From Streptomyces sp. SID9727 (GTDB taxonomy: Bacteria; Actinomycetota; Actinomycetes; Streptomycetales; Streptomycetaceae), in NCBI RefSeq assembly GCF_010550605.1, contig NZ_JAAGNI010000136.1:186001-250000 (forward strand): a stretch of DNA of 64,000 nt. Direction: 5' to 3'. Below, in pieces: positions 8,831 through 17,884 of the stretch. The position numbers and the translations under genes were made by a program. The notes beneath the pieces were generated by a model, which worked only from the letters and a program-made list of their open reading frames with translations, did not search any database and was not told the DNA's origin. Within the stretch, counting starts at the first letter, position 1. Each line of letters opens with the position of its first letter.

Positions 8831-11800
8831 TCAGGAGGCGGCGGGGCCGCCGAAGTAGCGGGCGTGACGGGCGACGACGGCGTCCCAGTCGGCGGGGTCG
8901 GCCGGGAAGCGGACGACGCCCCAGCCGGCGTCGTAGAGGCGCTCCTCGGCGTCCTCGTCCCGGGTGGCGTCCTCCTCCCTGTCCGGCCCGTCGACGAAGA
9001 CGGCGAGGTTGACTCCGGGCAGGTGGTAGACGAAGTCGGGGAGGACGGTGCCGACGAGGGTCTGGCCCTCGTCGGGCAGGCGCAGGCCGTGGTCCCTGAG
9101 CCAGTTGACGAGGGTCTGCTCCAGGGGAGTGTTCGCCATGTCGTCGGCATCGTCGGCGGGCGTGTCGGCGAGCTTCGGGGCCGTTCGCCCCAGCTCCTCG
9201 ACGAGCCGCCGGTGCTGCTCCGTCGGGGACTCGCCCCGCCCGTCGGGCTCGGACACGGCGGAGGCGAGGCGGCGCAGCAGGTGGACGACGGTGTGGCGGT
9301 CGATCGCCGCGTGGTCGAGCTGGTTGCCGTAGGTGAGCAGGCAGTCGTAGCAGCCGCGGGCGCAGTGCTGCTTGGCCCGGTCCACTCCGTGCTCGTCGAA
9401 GTGGCAGATCTCCAGGGCGCGGAGGGCGGCGACGGCGAGCGCTCCGGGCTCGGCCTGGAGGCGGCGCAGGACTCCGGCGCCGCCCTCCGCGGCCTCGGTG
9501 AGCAGGAAGCGGTTGCGGGGACCGTCGTCGGGCGGGAGCAGTTCGCTGGTGAGCTCGGAGTCCTCCAGCTCGAACGCAGCCTCGACGCCCCGCTCCAGGG
9601 CGTACATGAGAGTGAGGGCGATGGGTTCGGGCAGCGGCTCGTCGAGGGTGACGACGAGGATGTTGCGGCGGTCCTCGACGAAGGGGACGACTCGCTTCTT
9701 GCGGCGCTTCTCGTTGCCGTCCGGGTCGATGACCGGCATCTCGCTGGAGTCACCGGACGCCTCGGCGGCATCGCGTTCGTTCATCCAGTGGCCGCTTGCG
9801 GGGTCGAGCCAGTAGCCGTCCTGCTCGTTCTCCTTGGCGCGCAGCCGTCCCTTGTTGGTGATGCGGACGGTGGCCGAGTCGCCGTACGAGATCGTGGCGA
9901 GACTGCCCGCCGGGTCCGAGACGTGGGCGTCCTGGCGGCCCTTGCGGATGCCGTGGTCCTGGAAGCGGTACGAGATCTCCAGCCGGAATCCGGCCCTGCG
10001 GCGCTCCTCCTCGTCGGAGGAGATCCGCTCCCGGCGCTGGGTGTAGACGGTGTGCAGGTGCAGCAGGTTGTAGGCGGCGGCGCCGAGCGGCTCCTTGCAC
10101 ATGTCGCAGACGTCGGCGCGCTGCTCGGGATCGTGGTGGTAGCCGCAGTGCTTGCAGCGGGTGGCCGCGGTGGTGGCGATGTCACCGGAGGAGTCCGGGG
10201 GCAGCTGGACGCGGGTCACCTGGTAGCGGGCGCCCTCGTGGTAGATCAGCGCGCCGGGGCCGAACTCGCGGATGGCGAGGAAACGGGGGCGCTGGAGGTA
10301 GTCGCCGTCGCCGTGGCGGCGGCCGGTGGTCGGGATGTAGGCGGCCAGCGGCAGGCGGGGGAAGGAGTAGCCGGGCAGGAAGCCCTCGGAGGCGAGGTAG
10401 CGGTAGGGATTGAAGTCGGAGAGGACGGACCTGCTGTCCGGGGTCTCGTTCTTGAGGAGATTGAGCTGGGTCTCGGCCTCCTTGCGGCGGGCGACGGCGC
10501 GCCGCCGGTCGCCTTCCGTGAGGGTGTGGTCGAGGACCCGCTTGTTCTGGACGTACTGGTCGACGAGGGCGGCCCGGAAGAGGTCTCGCCAGCGGTCGAA
10601 GGCGCGGTCGAAGCGGTCGGGGGCGGTCCGGACGCGGTCCTCGATCCAGCGCTCGTCCCACCAGACGGTCGTGGCGAAGTCGGCGAGCAACGGGCCGAGG
10701 ACCCGGTGGGCCGCCGCCACCGTGCGGGCCTGCGCGTCGGCGTCGCGGGAGGCCGCGTACAGGTCGTCGTGGAGGTGGAGCGCCGGGTTCGGGCGGCCGA
10801 GGCTCTCGTCGTACGCGATGTCGATGATCTGCGGAATGGCCCGGCCGAGCTTCAGCCCGGCCTCGGCGAGCCAGATGCCCTGGAGGTGGGAGAGGACGAG
10901 GTCTTCGTTGGCGAGGTCGAGGCGCGGCGGGGCGACGGCGCCCGCCACCATGCGCTCGGAGCGACGGAAGTAGTACTGGTCGTGGCTGTTGCCGGTGGCG
11001 CAGTACGTGGTGACGAGGGCGGGCTGGCCGCTCCGGCCGGCGCGTCCGCTGCGCTGTGCGTAGTTGGCCGGGGTGGGCGGCACGTTGCGCATCATGACCG
11101 CGTTGAGGGACGAGATGTCGACGCCCAGCTCCATGGTCGGGGAGCAGTAGAGGAGCTTCAGTTCGGCCTTGCTGAAGGCTTCTTCGCGGCGCTCACGCTC
11201 GGCGGGGTCGACCTGGGCGGTGTGCTCACGGGCGAACAGGCCGGACAGTTCGGCGGCGGCGTTGCGGTAGAGGTCACGGAAGAAGGTGTTGACGCGCGGC
11301 CCGTCGCCGCTGGCGTAGGTGCGGGTGAGGGGGTCGTGGGCGCCGGACTCGCCGGGGCCGGCCCGCCAGATGAGGGAGGCGGCGGAGATCCGGTAGCCGG
11401 TGGCGGCGGGACCGGTCGGCGCGCGGAAGCGGCCGGCGCGCTGGGGGGCGGCGCTGACCTCGGTGACCAGGCCGGCCTTCGCGAGCACCTTCAGCAGGTC
11501 CTCGATGATCTTCTGGAGATCGGTGTTGTCCAGCTTCACGCCGTCGCGCACGTCGAAGACCGTGGGTGCGGTGCGGCGCAGGTACTTGCCGAACTTGCCG
11601 CGGGCCGAGAGGAAGTGCCCGGACCGGTCCATGCCGGGGCTGGAGGGCTGCGGGTAGGCGGTCTTGACCCTGGGCGCGTCGGACCTGCCGAGGACCCACG
11701 GGTCGATGAGGCGTTCCTCGCTGGCACGCTGGAGGGCGTCGAAGTCGTCGCGGAAGTACTGGACGTCGATGGCGAGTTCGCGGCGCATGTCGTCCAGGAG

Positions 11801-14800
11801 CGTCCGCGTGATCTCAGCGCGCAGGGCGGGGTCGGCGTCGCGGAGCGCCGCATGCGTGTCCTGCCAGCGCTCGTCACGCTCGGCGACCCACTGGAGGTCC
11901 GCGTAGTCGATCGTCAGCAGACCGGTCCGCTCCAGGTTCGGCATGGTGATGCGCCAGCCGCTCTCCAGGTCGAGGTAGAGACGGAAGGCGATGACGTCAC
12001 GCAGGGTCTTGGCCGCGTTGCGGGCGAGGGCGGGCGGCAGGTCCGACTGGCCGGTGTACTCGACGGGGTCCAGGGCGAGGGCGTTCGCCACGCGGGTGGC
12101 CAGCTCCTCGTGGTGGATGCCCTCTTCCCCGGCGTCCAGGGCGGCCCGGTAGAGCGCGCCGCGCAGCTGGGTGATCTGGACGAAGTCGTTGAAGTGGCCG
12201 GCCTGGAGGGAGGCGTCCTGGCGGTTGTCGACGAAGGTGAGGAGCTTGCGCGCCTCCTTGTCGAGGGCTTCCTCGGGAACGGCCTTGAGGGAGCGGACGA
12301 CGGCCGCCGACACCAGGGAGGTGGCGGAGGACCGGCCTTCCTGGTCGAGGGTCGCGAGTTTCGCGAAGTCCTTGCCGCGCGGCTGCTCGTAGGACACCGA
12401 GCACTGGATGCAGAAGCGGAACGGGGCCGGGATGAAGGCGGCGTCCAGGTCGCCCCGTCCCTCGTACCCGTAGGGGTCGACGGTCACGGCGCGGGGCGCT
12501 CGCTCGCGGTACGACTTCCTGACGACTTCCTGACCACGGTCGTCGAGCTCCAGCCACGACTCCGGCAGCTTGCGCTCGGCGACGGCCTCGTCGAGCGAGC
12601 GGGGCCAGGGGCGGCCGACGTAGAGGTAGCCGTCGCCGGCCCTGCCGCCCGTGGCGGAGGTGTCGCGGCGGGACTCGTAGCGGACTTCTCCGTCCTTCTC
12701 GGTGCGCCACACCGTCAGGTACTCCTGGCCGCACTCCCGGCAGAAGGCCAGCGGGATGAGGAGCTTGCCGTCGGTGCCGGGCTGCACCTGCTGGTAGTCA
12801 CGGGTGAGGTGGCGGCTGTCCGGGTCCTCCAGGGTGACGTAGACGGTGTCGCCCTTGGAGAGGAACTGGTGGAGGCGGAAGGCGAAGAGGGGGCGTTCCG
12901 TGACGGGGTGACGGGCCTGCGAGCCGGCCTCCAGGGTGGCGCGCAGAGCCGCGGCGCAGTCATCGACGGACACGCCGCTCTCCCGGGCGAGGTCCTCGGC
13001 CGCGTCCTCGATCTTGGCGGGCTTCTGGCGGACGAGGCGGTCGGTGAGGGTGTCGGTGGCCAGGCCGAAGCGGGTCTCGATCCAGCGGGCGAGCGGGTCT
13101 CGGACCAGGTCCGCGTACGCACGGGGCGCGTCGGTGGTACGCAGCCGCTCGGCGGGGACGGTGTCGGGGGCCGGGTCGGTGGCACGGACCAGGGTCTCGC
13201 CGATGACGTGCTCGGTGCGGATCCTCGTGCCGAAGAGCTTGGAGGCGACGCCCGCGACCACGCTCTTCTGCTCGTCGATCGTGCCCTCGGTGGACATGGT
13301 GGCGGAGGTTCCGACGCACTGGAGACGGTCGGCCTGGCACGCCTCGCGGACGCGGCGGATGAGCAGGGCGACGTCGGCGCCCTGGCGGCCTCGGTAGGTG
13401 TGGAGTTCGTCGAAGACGAGGAATTCGAGGCCCTTGGCCATCCGGACGAGGCTGTCGCGGTCGTCGGGGCGGGTGAGCATCAGCTCCAGCATCACGTAGT
13501 TGGTGAGCAGGATGTCCGGCGGGTTGTCACGGATCTCCCTGCGGGCGGCGTCGTCCTCCTGGCCGGTGTAGCGGGCGAAGGTGACGGGCTCGCGTCCTGC
13601 GCCGTAGCCGTCCCTCAGGTACTTCTCCAGCTCCTTGAGCTGGCTGTTGGCCAGGGCGTTCATGGGGTAGACGATGATCGCGCGGACTCTCTTGGCCGTC
13701 CCTCGCGGCTCCGTCTCCCGGTCCCTGAGGACCTTGTCGACGATGGGCACGATGTAGGAGAGGGACTTGCCCGAGCCGGTGCCGGTGGTGAGGACGTAGG
13801 ACGCCCCGGACCGGGCGGCGTCGACGGCTTCGCGCTGGTGCTGGTGGAGGGTGAGCGGGCGGCCGTCGCAGACGGTGCCGCCCCTGGCCTTCTTCGCCTG
13901 GAAGATCCGCGCGCACTCGGGGTGGAGGACGCCCTGGGAAACGAGCTCGGCAACGGTGCCGGCGGAGTCGAAGAAGGGGTTGAGGGAGATCCACGGGTTG
14001 GGCCACTGGGACTTGGCGTCGAGGTCGCGCCGGACGAAGTCGGCGACGCGTTCGTCACGGATGATCGTGCCGCCCTGGGTGAAGGCGCGGTACTCGTCGA
14101 TCAGGTCCCGGTGGACGCCGAAGACGTCCATACCGGACGTGTGTGGGCGGGTCTGGGCGGGCGGCTGGTCGGCCGGAGCCTGCCGCGCCGTGGACGTGGA
14201 GAGCGCGGACCGGCTCTGGAGGAGGCAGCCCACCGGGTCGAACTCGCGCCAGGCGGGCAGTGGTTCGGCGGGCGCGACGAACGGCAGCAGGGCGTCCCGT
14301 ACGGCGGCGGCGCTCTCGGGGCGGTCCGCCGGGTCCTTGGCGAGGAGGCGGTCGACCAGGCGGGCGAGCGCCTCGGGGACGTCGTGCCGGACCAGCCGGA
14401 CCGGGTTCGGTGCCTGACGGACGTGCTTCTCGCCGAGTTCGTACGCGGAGGTGCCGACGAACGGCGGTACGCCGAGGAGCATCTCGTACAGGACGCAGCC
14501 GAGGGCGTAGAGGTCCGCCGCCGGGGTTACGGCTCCGCCCTGGAACTGCTCGGGTGCCATGTAGCGGGCGGTGCCGACGGTGACACCCGTGCTGGTGAGC
14601 TTGGTACCGTCCGGGTCGTCGACGATCCGGCCCATGCCGAAGTCGAGGACCTTCACGAGGCCACCGCGGGTGAGCATGACATTGCGGGGCTTGAGGTCGC
14701 GGTGCACGACACCCTCGACGTGGGCGGCCTTGAGCCCCTCCGCCATCTGCGCCGCGATGGCCGCCGCCCAGGAGATCGGCAGCTGCGGCTCGTCGGCGAC

Positions 14801-15142
14801 CAGGTCGGCCAGAGGATGGCCGTCGAGGAATTCCATCGCGAGGTAGGGCAGGCCGCCGTTCGTGTCGTCCACACCGCCGGCGATCGTACGCGGGAGGTTG
14901 GGGTGCCGGGCGAAGGTCTGCATGATCCGGACCTCGCGGGCGAACCGTTCCACGGTCTTGGCGTCGCCGTGCGTGTCGATCTGCAGGCCGGACCGACGCC
15001 GGAGGATCAGCTTGACCGCCACGACGCGATCGGCGTCGCCTGGAGCGGCCTCCAGATCCTCGGCGCTGTGGACCTCGCCCATGTTGCCCGAGTCCACAGC
15101 CCCCAGGAGCCGGAACCGCCCCGCGATCATCTCCGTCGCCAC
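8831..15142 (-). CDS. Ser/Thr kinase - DEAD helicase - DUF1998 - Vsr-like nuclease fusion
   Basis: This 2103-residue chain joins four parts. Residues 8-290 are a Hanks-type Ser/Thr kinase with intact motifs: a glycine-rich loop at 14-23 (second Gly position is Asn), VAVK with Lys44, HRDLKPRN at 147-154, DFG at 167-169 and MAPEQ at 195-199. Residues 430-1300 are a two-lobe SF2 helicase with TGTGSGKS at 453-460, DELH at 578-581 and the RSGRAGRSGQP motif. A zinc-rich DUF1998-like region follows, with CKHCGYHH, CDMC and finally GCYDCLLTYGN near residue 1931. The last 100 residues contain LPDFVYH and AVFVDGPDRE, the pattern of Vsr/DUF559 PD-(D/E)xK nucleases. There is no membrane segment. Helicase plus DUF1998 equals DrmA plus DrmB of DISARM in size and order. 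GTG 15142 is chosen because AAGGGA lies seven bases upstream; an in-frame extension to 15271 lacks a ribosome site. Confidence 0.87.
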   Translation of the reverse strand: MATEMIAGRFRLLGAVDSGNMGEVHSAEDLEAAPGDADRVVAVKLILRRRSGLQIDTHGDAKTVERFAREVRIMQTFARHPNLPRTIAGGVDDTNGGLPYLAMEFLDGHPLADLVADEPQLPISWAAAIAAQMAEGLKAAHVEGVVHRDLKPRNVMLTRGGLVKVLDFGMGRIVDDPDGTKLTSTGVTVGTARYMAPEQFQGGAVTPAADLYALGCVLYEMLLGVPPFVGTSAYELGEKHVRQAPNPVRLVRHDVPEALARLVDRLLAKDPADRPESAAAVRDALLPFVAPAEPLPAWREFDPVGCLLQSRSALSTSTARQAPADQPPAQTRPHTSGMDVFGVHRDLIDEYRAFTQGGTIIRDERVADFVRRDLDAKSQWPNPWISLNPFFDSAGTVAELVSQGVLHPECARIFQAKKARGGTVCDGRPLTLHQHQREAVDAARSGASYVLTTGTGSGKSLSYIVPIVDKVLRDRETEPRGTAKRVRAIIVYPMNALANSQLKELEKYLRDGYGAGREPVTFARYTGQEDDAARREIRDNPPDILLTNYVMLELMLTRPDDRDSLVRMAKGLEFLVFDELHTYRGRQGADVALLIRRVREACQADRLQCVGTSATMSTEGTIDEQKSVVAGVASKLFGTRIRTEHVIGETLVRATDPAPDTVPAERLRTTDAPRAYADLVRDPLARWIETRFGLATDTLTDRLVRQKPAKIEDAAEDLARESGVSVDDCAAALRATLEAGSQARHPVTERPLFAFRLHQFLSKGDTVYVTLEDPDSRHLTRDYQQVQPGTDGKLLIPLAFCRECGQEYLTVWRTEKDGEVRYESRRDTSATGGRAGDGYLYVGRPWPRSLDEAVAERKLPESWLELDDRGQEVVRKSYRERAPRAVTVDPYGYEGRGDLDAAFIPAPFRFCIQCSVSYEQPRGKDFAKLATLDQEGRSSATSLVSAAVVRSLKAVPEEALDKEARKLLTFVDNRQDASLQAGHFNDFVQITQLRGALYRAALDAGEEGIHHEELATRVANALALDPVEYTGQSDLPPALARNAAKTLRDVIAFRLYLDLESGWRITMPNLERTGLLTIDYADLQWVAERDERWQDTHAALRDADPALRAEITRTLLDDMRRELAIDVQYFRDDFDALQRASEERLIDPWVLGRSDAPRVKTAYPQPSSPGMDRSGHFLSARGKFGKYLRRTAPTVFDVRDGVKLDNTDLQKIIEDLLKVLAKAGLVTEVSAAPQRAGRFRAPTGPAATGYRISAASLIWRAGPGESGAHDPLTRTYASGDGPRVNTFFRDLYRNAAAELSGLFAREHTAQVDPAERERREEAFSKAELKLLYCSPTMELGVDISSLNAVMMRNVPPTPANYAQRSGRAGRSGQPALVTTYCATGNSHDQYYFRRSERMVAGAVAPPRLDLANEDLVLSHLQGIWLAEAGLKLGRAIPQIIDIAYDESLGRPNPALHLHDDLYAASRDADAQARTVAAAHRVLGPLLADFATTVWWDERWIEDRVRTAPDRFDRAFDRWRDLFRAALVDQYVQNKRVLDHTLTEGDRRRAVARRKEAETQLNLLKNETPDSRSVLSDFNPYRYLASEGFLPGYSFPRLPLAAYIPTTGRRHGDGDYLQRPRFLAIREFGPGALIYHEGARYQVTRVQLPPDSSGDIATTAATRCKHCGYHHDPEQRADVCDMCKEPLGAAAYNLLHLHTVYTQRRERISSDEEERRRAGFRLEISYRFQDHGIRKGRQDAHVSDPAGSLATISYGDSATVRITNKGRLRAKENEQDGYWLDPASGHWMNERDAAEASGDSSEMPVIDPDGNEKRRKKRVVPFVEDRRNILVVTLDEPLPEPIALTLMYALERGVEAAFELEDSELTSELLPPDDGPRNRFLLTEAAEGGAGVLRRLQAEPGALAVAALRALEICHFDEHGVDRAKQHCARGCYDCLLTYGNQLDHAAIDRHTVVHLLRRLASAVSEPDGRGESPTEQHRRLVEELGRTAPKLADTPADDADDMANTPLEQTLVNWLRDHGLRLPDEGQTLVGTVLPDFVYHLPGVNLAVFVDGPDREEDATRDEDAEERLYDAGWGVVRFPADPADWDAVVARHARYFGGPAAS

Positions 15143-15283
15143 AGCCCATTCCCTTGCGTTTTCGCGTGGCCCTGCGAGCACACGACTCCCCACGGGAGAA
15201 CGCCCCGTCTCGCGACGCGGGCAGACCCCCAGCCCCGCGAGCAGCGTACACGAGAGTTCAATCGTAAACAACAGCGAGGTTCG

Positions 15284-15296
15284 TTGACGATGTCAA
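15284..15296 (-). promoter_or_regulatory. Small palindrome upstream of the kinase-helicase operon
   Basis: TTGAC-gat-GTCAA forms a perfect inverted repeat about 140 bases before the start of the kinase-helicase gene, inside the 171-base gap after the SWIM gene. The gap is relatively AT-rich. On the minus strand the repeat supplies TTGACA, a good -35 sequence, but no convincing -10 lies at the right distance. It could be an operator for the defence operon; this is a guess from position. Confidence 0.35.
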
Positions 15297-15313
15297 CATG
15301 ACATGCTGGCGAG

Positions 15314-16909
15314 TCATAGCCCACAGTCGCCCATCAGTCGCATCAGATTCCGCTTGCGCTTCTGGGCGGCGCGCAGGTCGGCGGCATAGGTGGTGAAGTC
15401 GTCCGGCGTGCCGAGGCGGTGGTGGCAGTCGCGGATGCTCAGGAGCAGGCTGACGAGTTGTTCGTAGGCGCGGTTGCCGGTCTCGCGTGCGAGGCGGGCG
15501 GCCAGGCGAAGGTAGACGGGAAGGGCATCCGCAGGGCGGGTCGGGCGGGACTGGTCGGCAAGGGTGAGCCATTGGCCGTCGTGGGCGCCGTGCTCGTGGG
15601 CTGCCTGCCAGGCGGCGTCGAGGTCCTTGTCGTCCAACAGGACGTCGACGAGGACCCGGCCACCGTATGCGCCAGCCTGTTCGACATCGGCGCGGAGAAG
15701 CTCCAGTGCCTCCTCCCGCTCGGTCAGCCAGCAGTCGGCGGTCACGGCTGCGACACGTAGCTGCTGGTAGGTGAGCAGAGTGTGGCGGGCGGCGAAGTGG
15801 TCACGGCGCAGGGTGACAGCGTCGGCAAGCCGGTCGGTGCGGGTGTAGCGGTCGGCAAGGTGGTCGACCAGGGCGGTGTCGACGCCGGTCAGGTCCTCGG
15901 CCTCCCGGATGCCGCGCTCGGCCCATTCCAGGGCTTCGGCGGTACGGCCAGCGGCGTCGAGTTCGCGGGCGACGAGCAGGTGGGTGTGGCCGTCCGGGGC
16001 GAGGTCGGCGGCGTGCACGGCGATCACCGTGTCGACGTCCCGACCGGACTTCGCGAGGTGCCGCATCAGGTGCTTCTCGGCCCAGCCGGTGCGGTTCGCC
16101 TGCCATGCCTCGGCGGCGTACCGGCGCAAAGCGGCCGTCCCCCGCTCCCCGAGCACGTCCCCGTAATCCAGAGGGTCGAAGTCCGTCAGGTCGGCCGCTT
16201 CGTCGAGGGCATGGGTCACCAGCCAGTGCGCGAGCTCCTCCGGATCCAGGCAGGCCGCGCGGCAGGCCTCGTGGTGGGCGTCGGCGAGATCGGCGCCGAC
16301 CTGGCCGAGTCGGCCGTCGGAGTCGTCGACACCTTCGACCACGGAGGCCAGCAGGCCGATCGCCTCCTGAGCCAGGGTCGTCGCATCAGCCGCCCGACCG
16401 GAGGCCGTCAGCGACCGGATCGCGGTGACCACCTGCCCGGCCTGGTCGGCGTAGGCACGGGCATCGGCGTACTCGACGTAGCCGTACTGCGCGAAAGGGC
16501 CGATGTCGAGCAACTCGCGGATACGGGAACGGATCCCGGCCATGTCACCGTGGGCGGTCGCCGCCCGCAGTTCCAGACGCCTCCGCAGGCTCCGGTCCTC
16601 GGCCGCCTCTTCCCGCACGAGAGCGAGCAGATCGCCCCGTGACAGGCCGGTCAGCCAGGCTTCGAGGCTTCGGGTCCGGCCCCTGGCCGCCTTCCTCAGG
16701 CGGGGCAGGTCGGCCCCCCGAGCGATCACCGTCAAGCCGAGCGCGACCAGATGCTTGCAGAAGTTGCCCTCCTGGCCGTACGGGCAGTCACACGTGCCTG
16801 CGAGCTTCCTGCTGCCACCGAGGAGCAGTTCCACCTCGTACCGCTCCGTGCCGCGCACCGACGCTCTGATCCAGCCGTCACCGAACTCGACTCCGGACAC
16901 CTCATCCAC
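15314..16909 (-). CDS. SWIM zinc-finger protein with helical-repeat body
   Basis: The protein has 531 residues. The N-terminus carries a SWIM zinc finger with the CxC...CxH pattern: Cys40, Cys42, Cys51 and His53 in TCDCPYGQEGNFCKH. The remaining 450 residues are mainly helical, rich in Ala, Leu, Glu and Arg, with repeats of about 30-40 residues that look like a TPR-like solenoid (for example LDAAGRTAEALEWAERGIRE). SWIM fingers bind DNA or protein, and such proteins are widespread in Streptomyces without a defined role. The gene is upstream of and co-directional with the kinase-helicase gene, but the 171-base gap suggests a separate promoter. GTG 16909 is the first in-frame start after a stop and has no obvious ribosome site, so it may be leaderless or begin at another codon. 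Confidence 0.8.
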   Translation of the reverse strand: MDEVSGVEFGDGWIRASVRGTERYEVELLLGGSRKLAGTCDCPYGQEGNFCKHLVALGLTVIARGADLPRLRKAARGRTRSLEAWLTGLSRGDLLALVREEAAEDRSLRRRLELRAATAHGDMAGIRSRIRELLDIGPFAQYGYVEYADARAYADQAGQVVTAIRSLTASGRAADATTLAQEAIGLLASVVEGVDDSDGRLGQVGADLADAHHEACRAACLDPEELAHWLVTHALDEAADLTDFDPLDYGDVLGERGTAALRRYAAEAWQANRTGWAEKHLMRHLAKSGRDVDTVIAVHAADLAPDGHTHLLVARELDAAGRTAEALEWAERGIREAEDLTGVDTALVDHLADRYTRTDRLADAVTLRRDHFAARHTLLTYQQLRVAAVTADCWLTEREEALELLRADVEQAGAYGGRVLVDVLLDDKDLDAAWQAAHEHGAHDGQWLTLADQSRPTRPADALPVYLRLAARLARETGNRAYEQLVSLLLSIRDCHHRLGTPDDFTTYAADLRAAQKRKRNLMRLMGDCGL

Positions 16910-17212
16910 ATAACCGAGTCCACGTTCGAACGATCGCCCCCCCGGCCAGCGCCCTCAGCGTCGCTTCCGTAAGACCGCCCACGACTCTCCGTGCTCCGCT
17001 CCGGCCCAGGCCCCCTCCGACGACCCTCATGTTAGAGGTCGTCAGGCCGGACGACTCCAGAGATCAGAACGGCGCCACCCCCACGAGTCGATGCCTCCGG
17101 TTCTTCGAGCCGCCCTCCCGGTCCTACCGGCAGCCCTCCGGCCGCCCCTCTGCGATCCCGTGCCTCCACCTGTACTGTCGTCCCCCGCCCTCCCTCTTCG
17201 GAAAGGTGCCGT
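16910..17212. other. Divergent intergenic region between the SWIM and terD-like genes
   Basis: About 300 bases without a gene separate two divergent starts. It contains a CCCCCCC run near 16937 and the ribosome site AAAGG before the TerD start. I see no clear promoter hexamers or inverted repeats. It must carry at least the promoter of the TerD gene. Confidence 0.5.
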
Positions 17213-17884
17213 ATGAGCAAGCCCACCGCCGTGGACCTGACGAAGACTTCGCACACGGTCTCCCTGGACAAGCACGGCGTGACTTCGGGGCTGATCAAGG
17301 TCAACCTCAACTGGACCTCGCCACAGGCCGCCGCCCAGCGGGCGGCCGGCGAGGCGCGTGGCCTGTTCGGCCGGATCCGGGCCTCGCTGCGCGCGGCCTC
17401 GGCCAGGACGGTGGACCTCGACCTCGGCTGCATGATCCGCTGTACCGACGGTTCCAAGACCGTGGTGCAGGCGCTGGGGAACGCCTTCGGCGCGGTGGAC
17501 CGCTCCCCCTACGTCGCCCTCGATTCGGACGACCGGACCGGGGCCCGGGAGACGGGAGAGAACCTCGTCATCAACCTGGACCACCAGGCCGATTTCCAGA
17601 AGCTCCTGCTCTTCGTCTACATCTACGAGGGATCCGGCGACTTCCGCGGCCTCGACGCGGTGGTGACGTTGACCTCCGACCGCGGTGACCGGTTCCGCGT
17701 GATTCTGGACGAGTGTCCGCCGATGGCGCACGCGTGTGCCATCGCCCTCATCAAACGACAGAAGGGCGAACTCGTCATCGAACGCGAGGTGCGCTGGTTC
17801 ACGCCGGCGGACGGCCCCGGCGTCCAGGACGTGATCTCCCGGGCGTACCGGCTCGGCATGAAATGGACACCTGGCCGGAAGTAG
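17213..17884 (+). CDS. TerD-family protein
   Basis: The gene encodes 223 residues and matches the TerD fold of tellurite/stress-response proteins. Recognisable blocks are KVNLNWTS near residue 36, VDLDLGCMIRCTDGSK at about 64-79, FGAVDRSPYVALDSDDRTG at about 93-111 and GENLVINLDH after that. The acidic DSDDRTG...GENLVINL segment is the usual calcium-binding core. There is no signal peptide, so it acts in the cytoplasm. The role of single TerD proteins in Streptomyces is unclear; family knowledge links them to envelope stress, tellurite resistance and, in some loci, phage resistance. ATG 17213 has AAAGG seven bases upstream. It is divergent from the SWIM gene and stands alone, with over 1 kb of non-coding sequence downstream. 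Confidence 0.88.
   Translation: MSKPTAVDLTKTSHTVSLDKHGVTSGLIKVNLNWTSPQAAAQRAAGEARGLFGRIRASLRAASARTVDLDLGCMIRCTDGSKTVVQALGNAFGAVDRSPYVALDSDDRTGARETGENLVINLDHQADFQKLLLFVYIYEGSGDFRGLDAVVTLTSDRGDRFRVILDECPPMAHACAIALIKRQKGELVIEREVRWFTPADGPGVQDVISRAYRLGMKWTPGRK

Noticed and set aside
8864..15301. A plus-strand open frame of over 2100 codons opposite the kinase-helicase gene
   Set aside because: It is the mirror frame of a GC-rich gene. Its translation is low-complexity Gly/Val/Ala/Asp with no domain, while the minus strand has clear kinase and helicase motifs.
1858..16909. A BREX assignment for the defence operon
   Set aside because: No PglZ phosphatase, BrxC/PglY ATPase or BrxA/B-like gene was seen. 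The SNF2-type helicase and DUF1998 region fit DISARM better.
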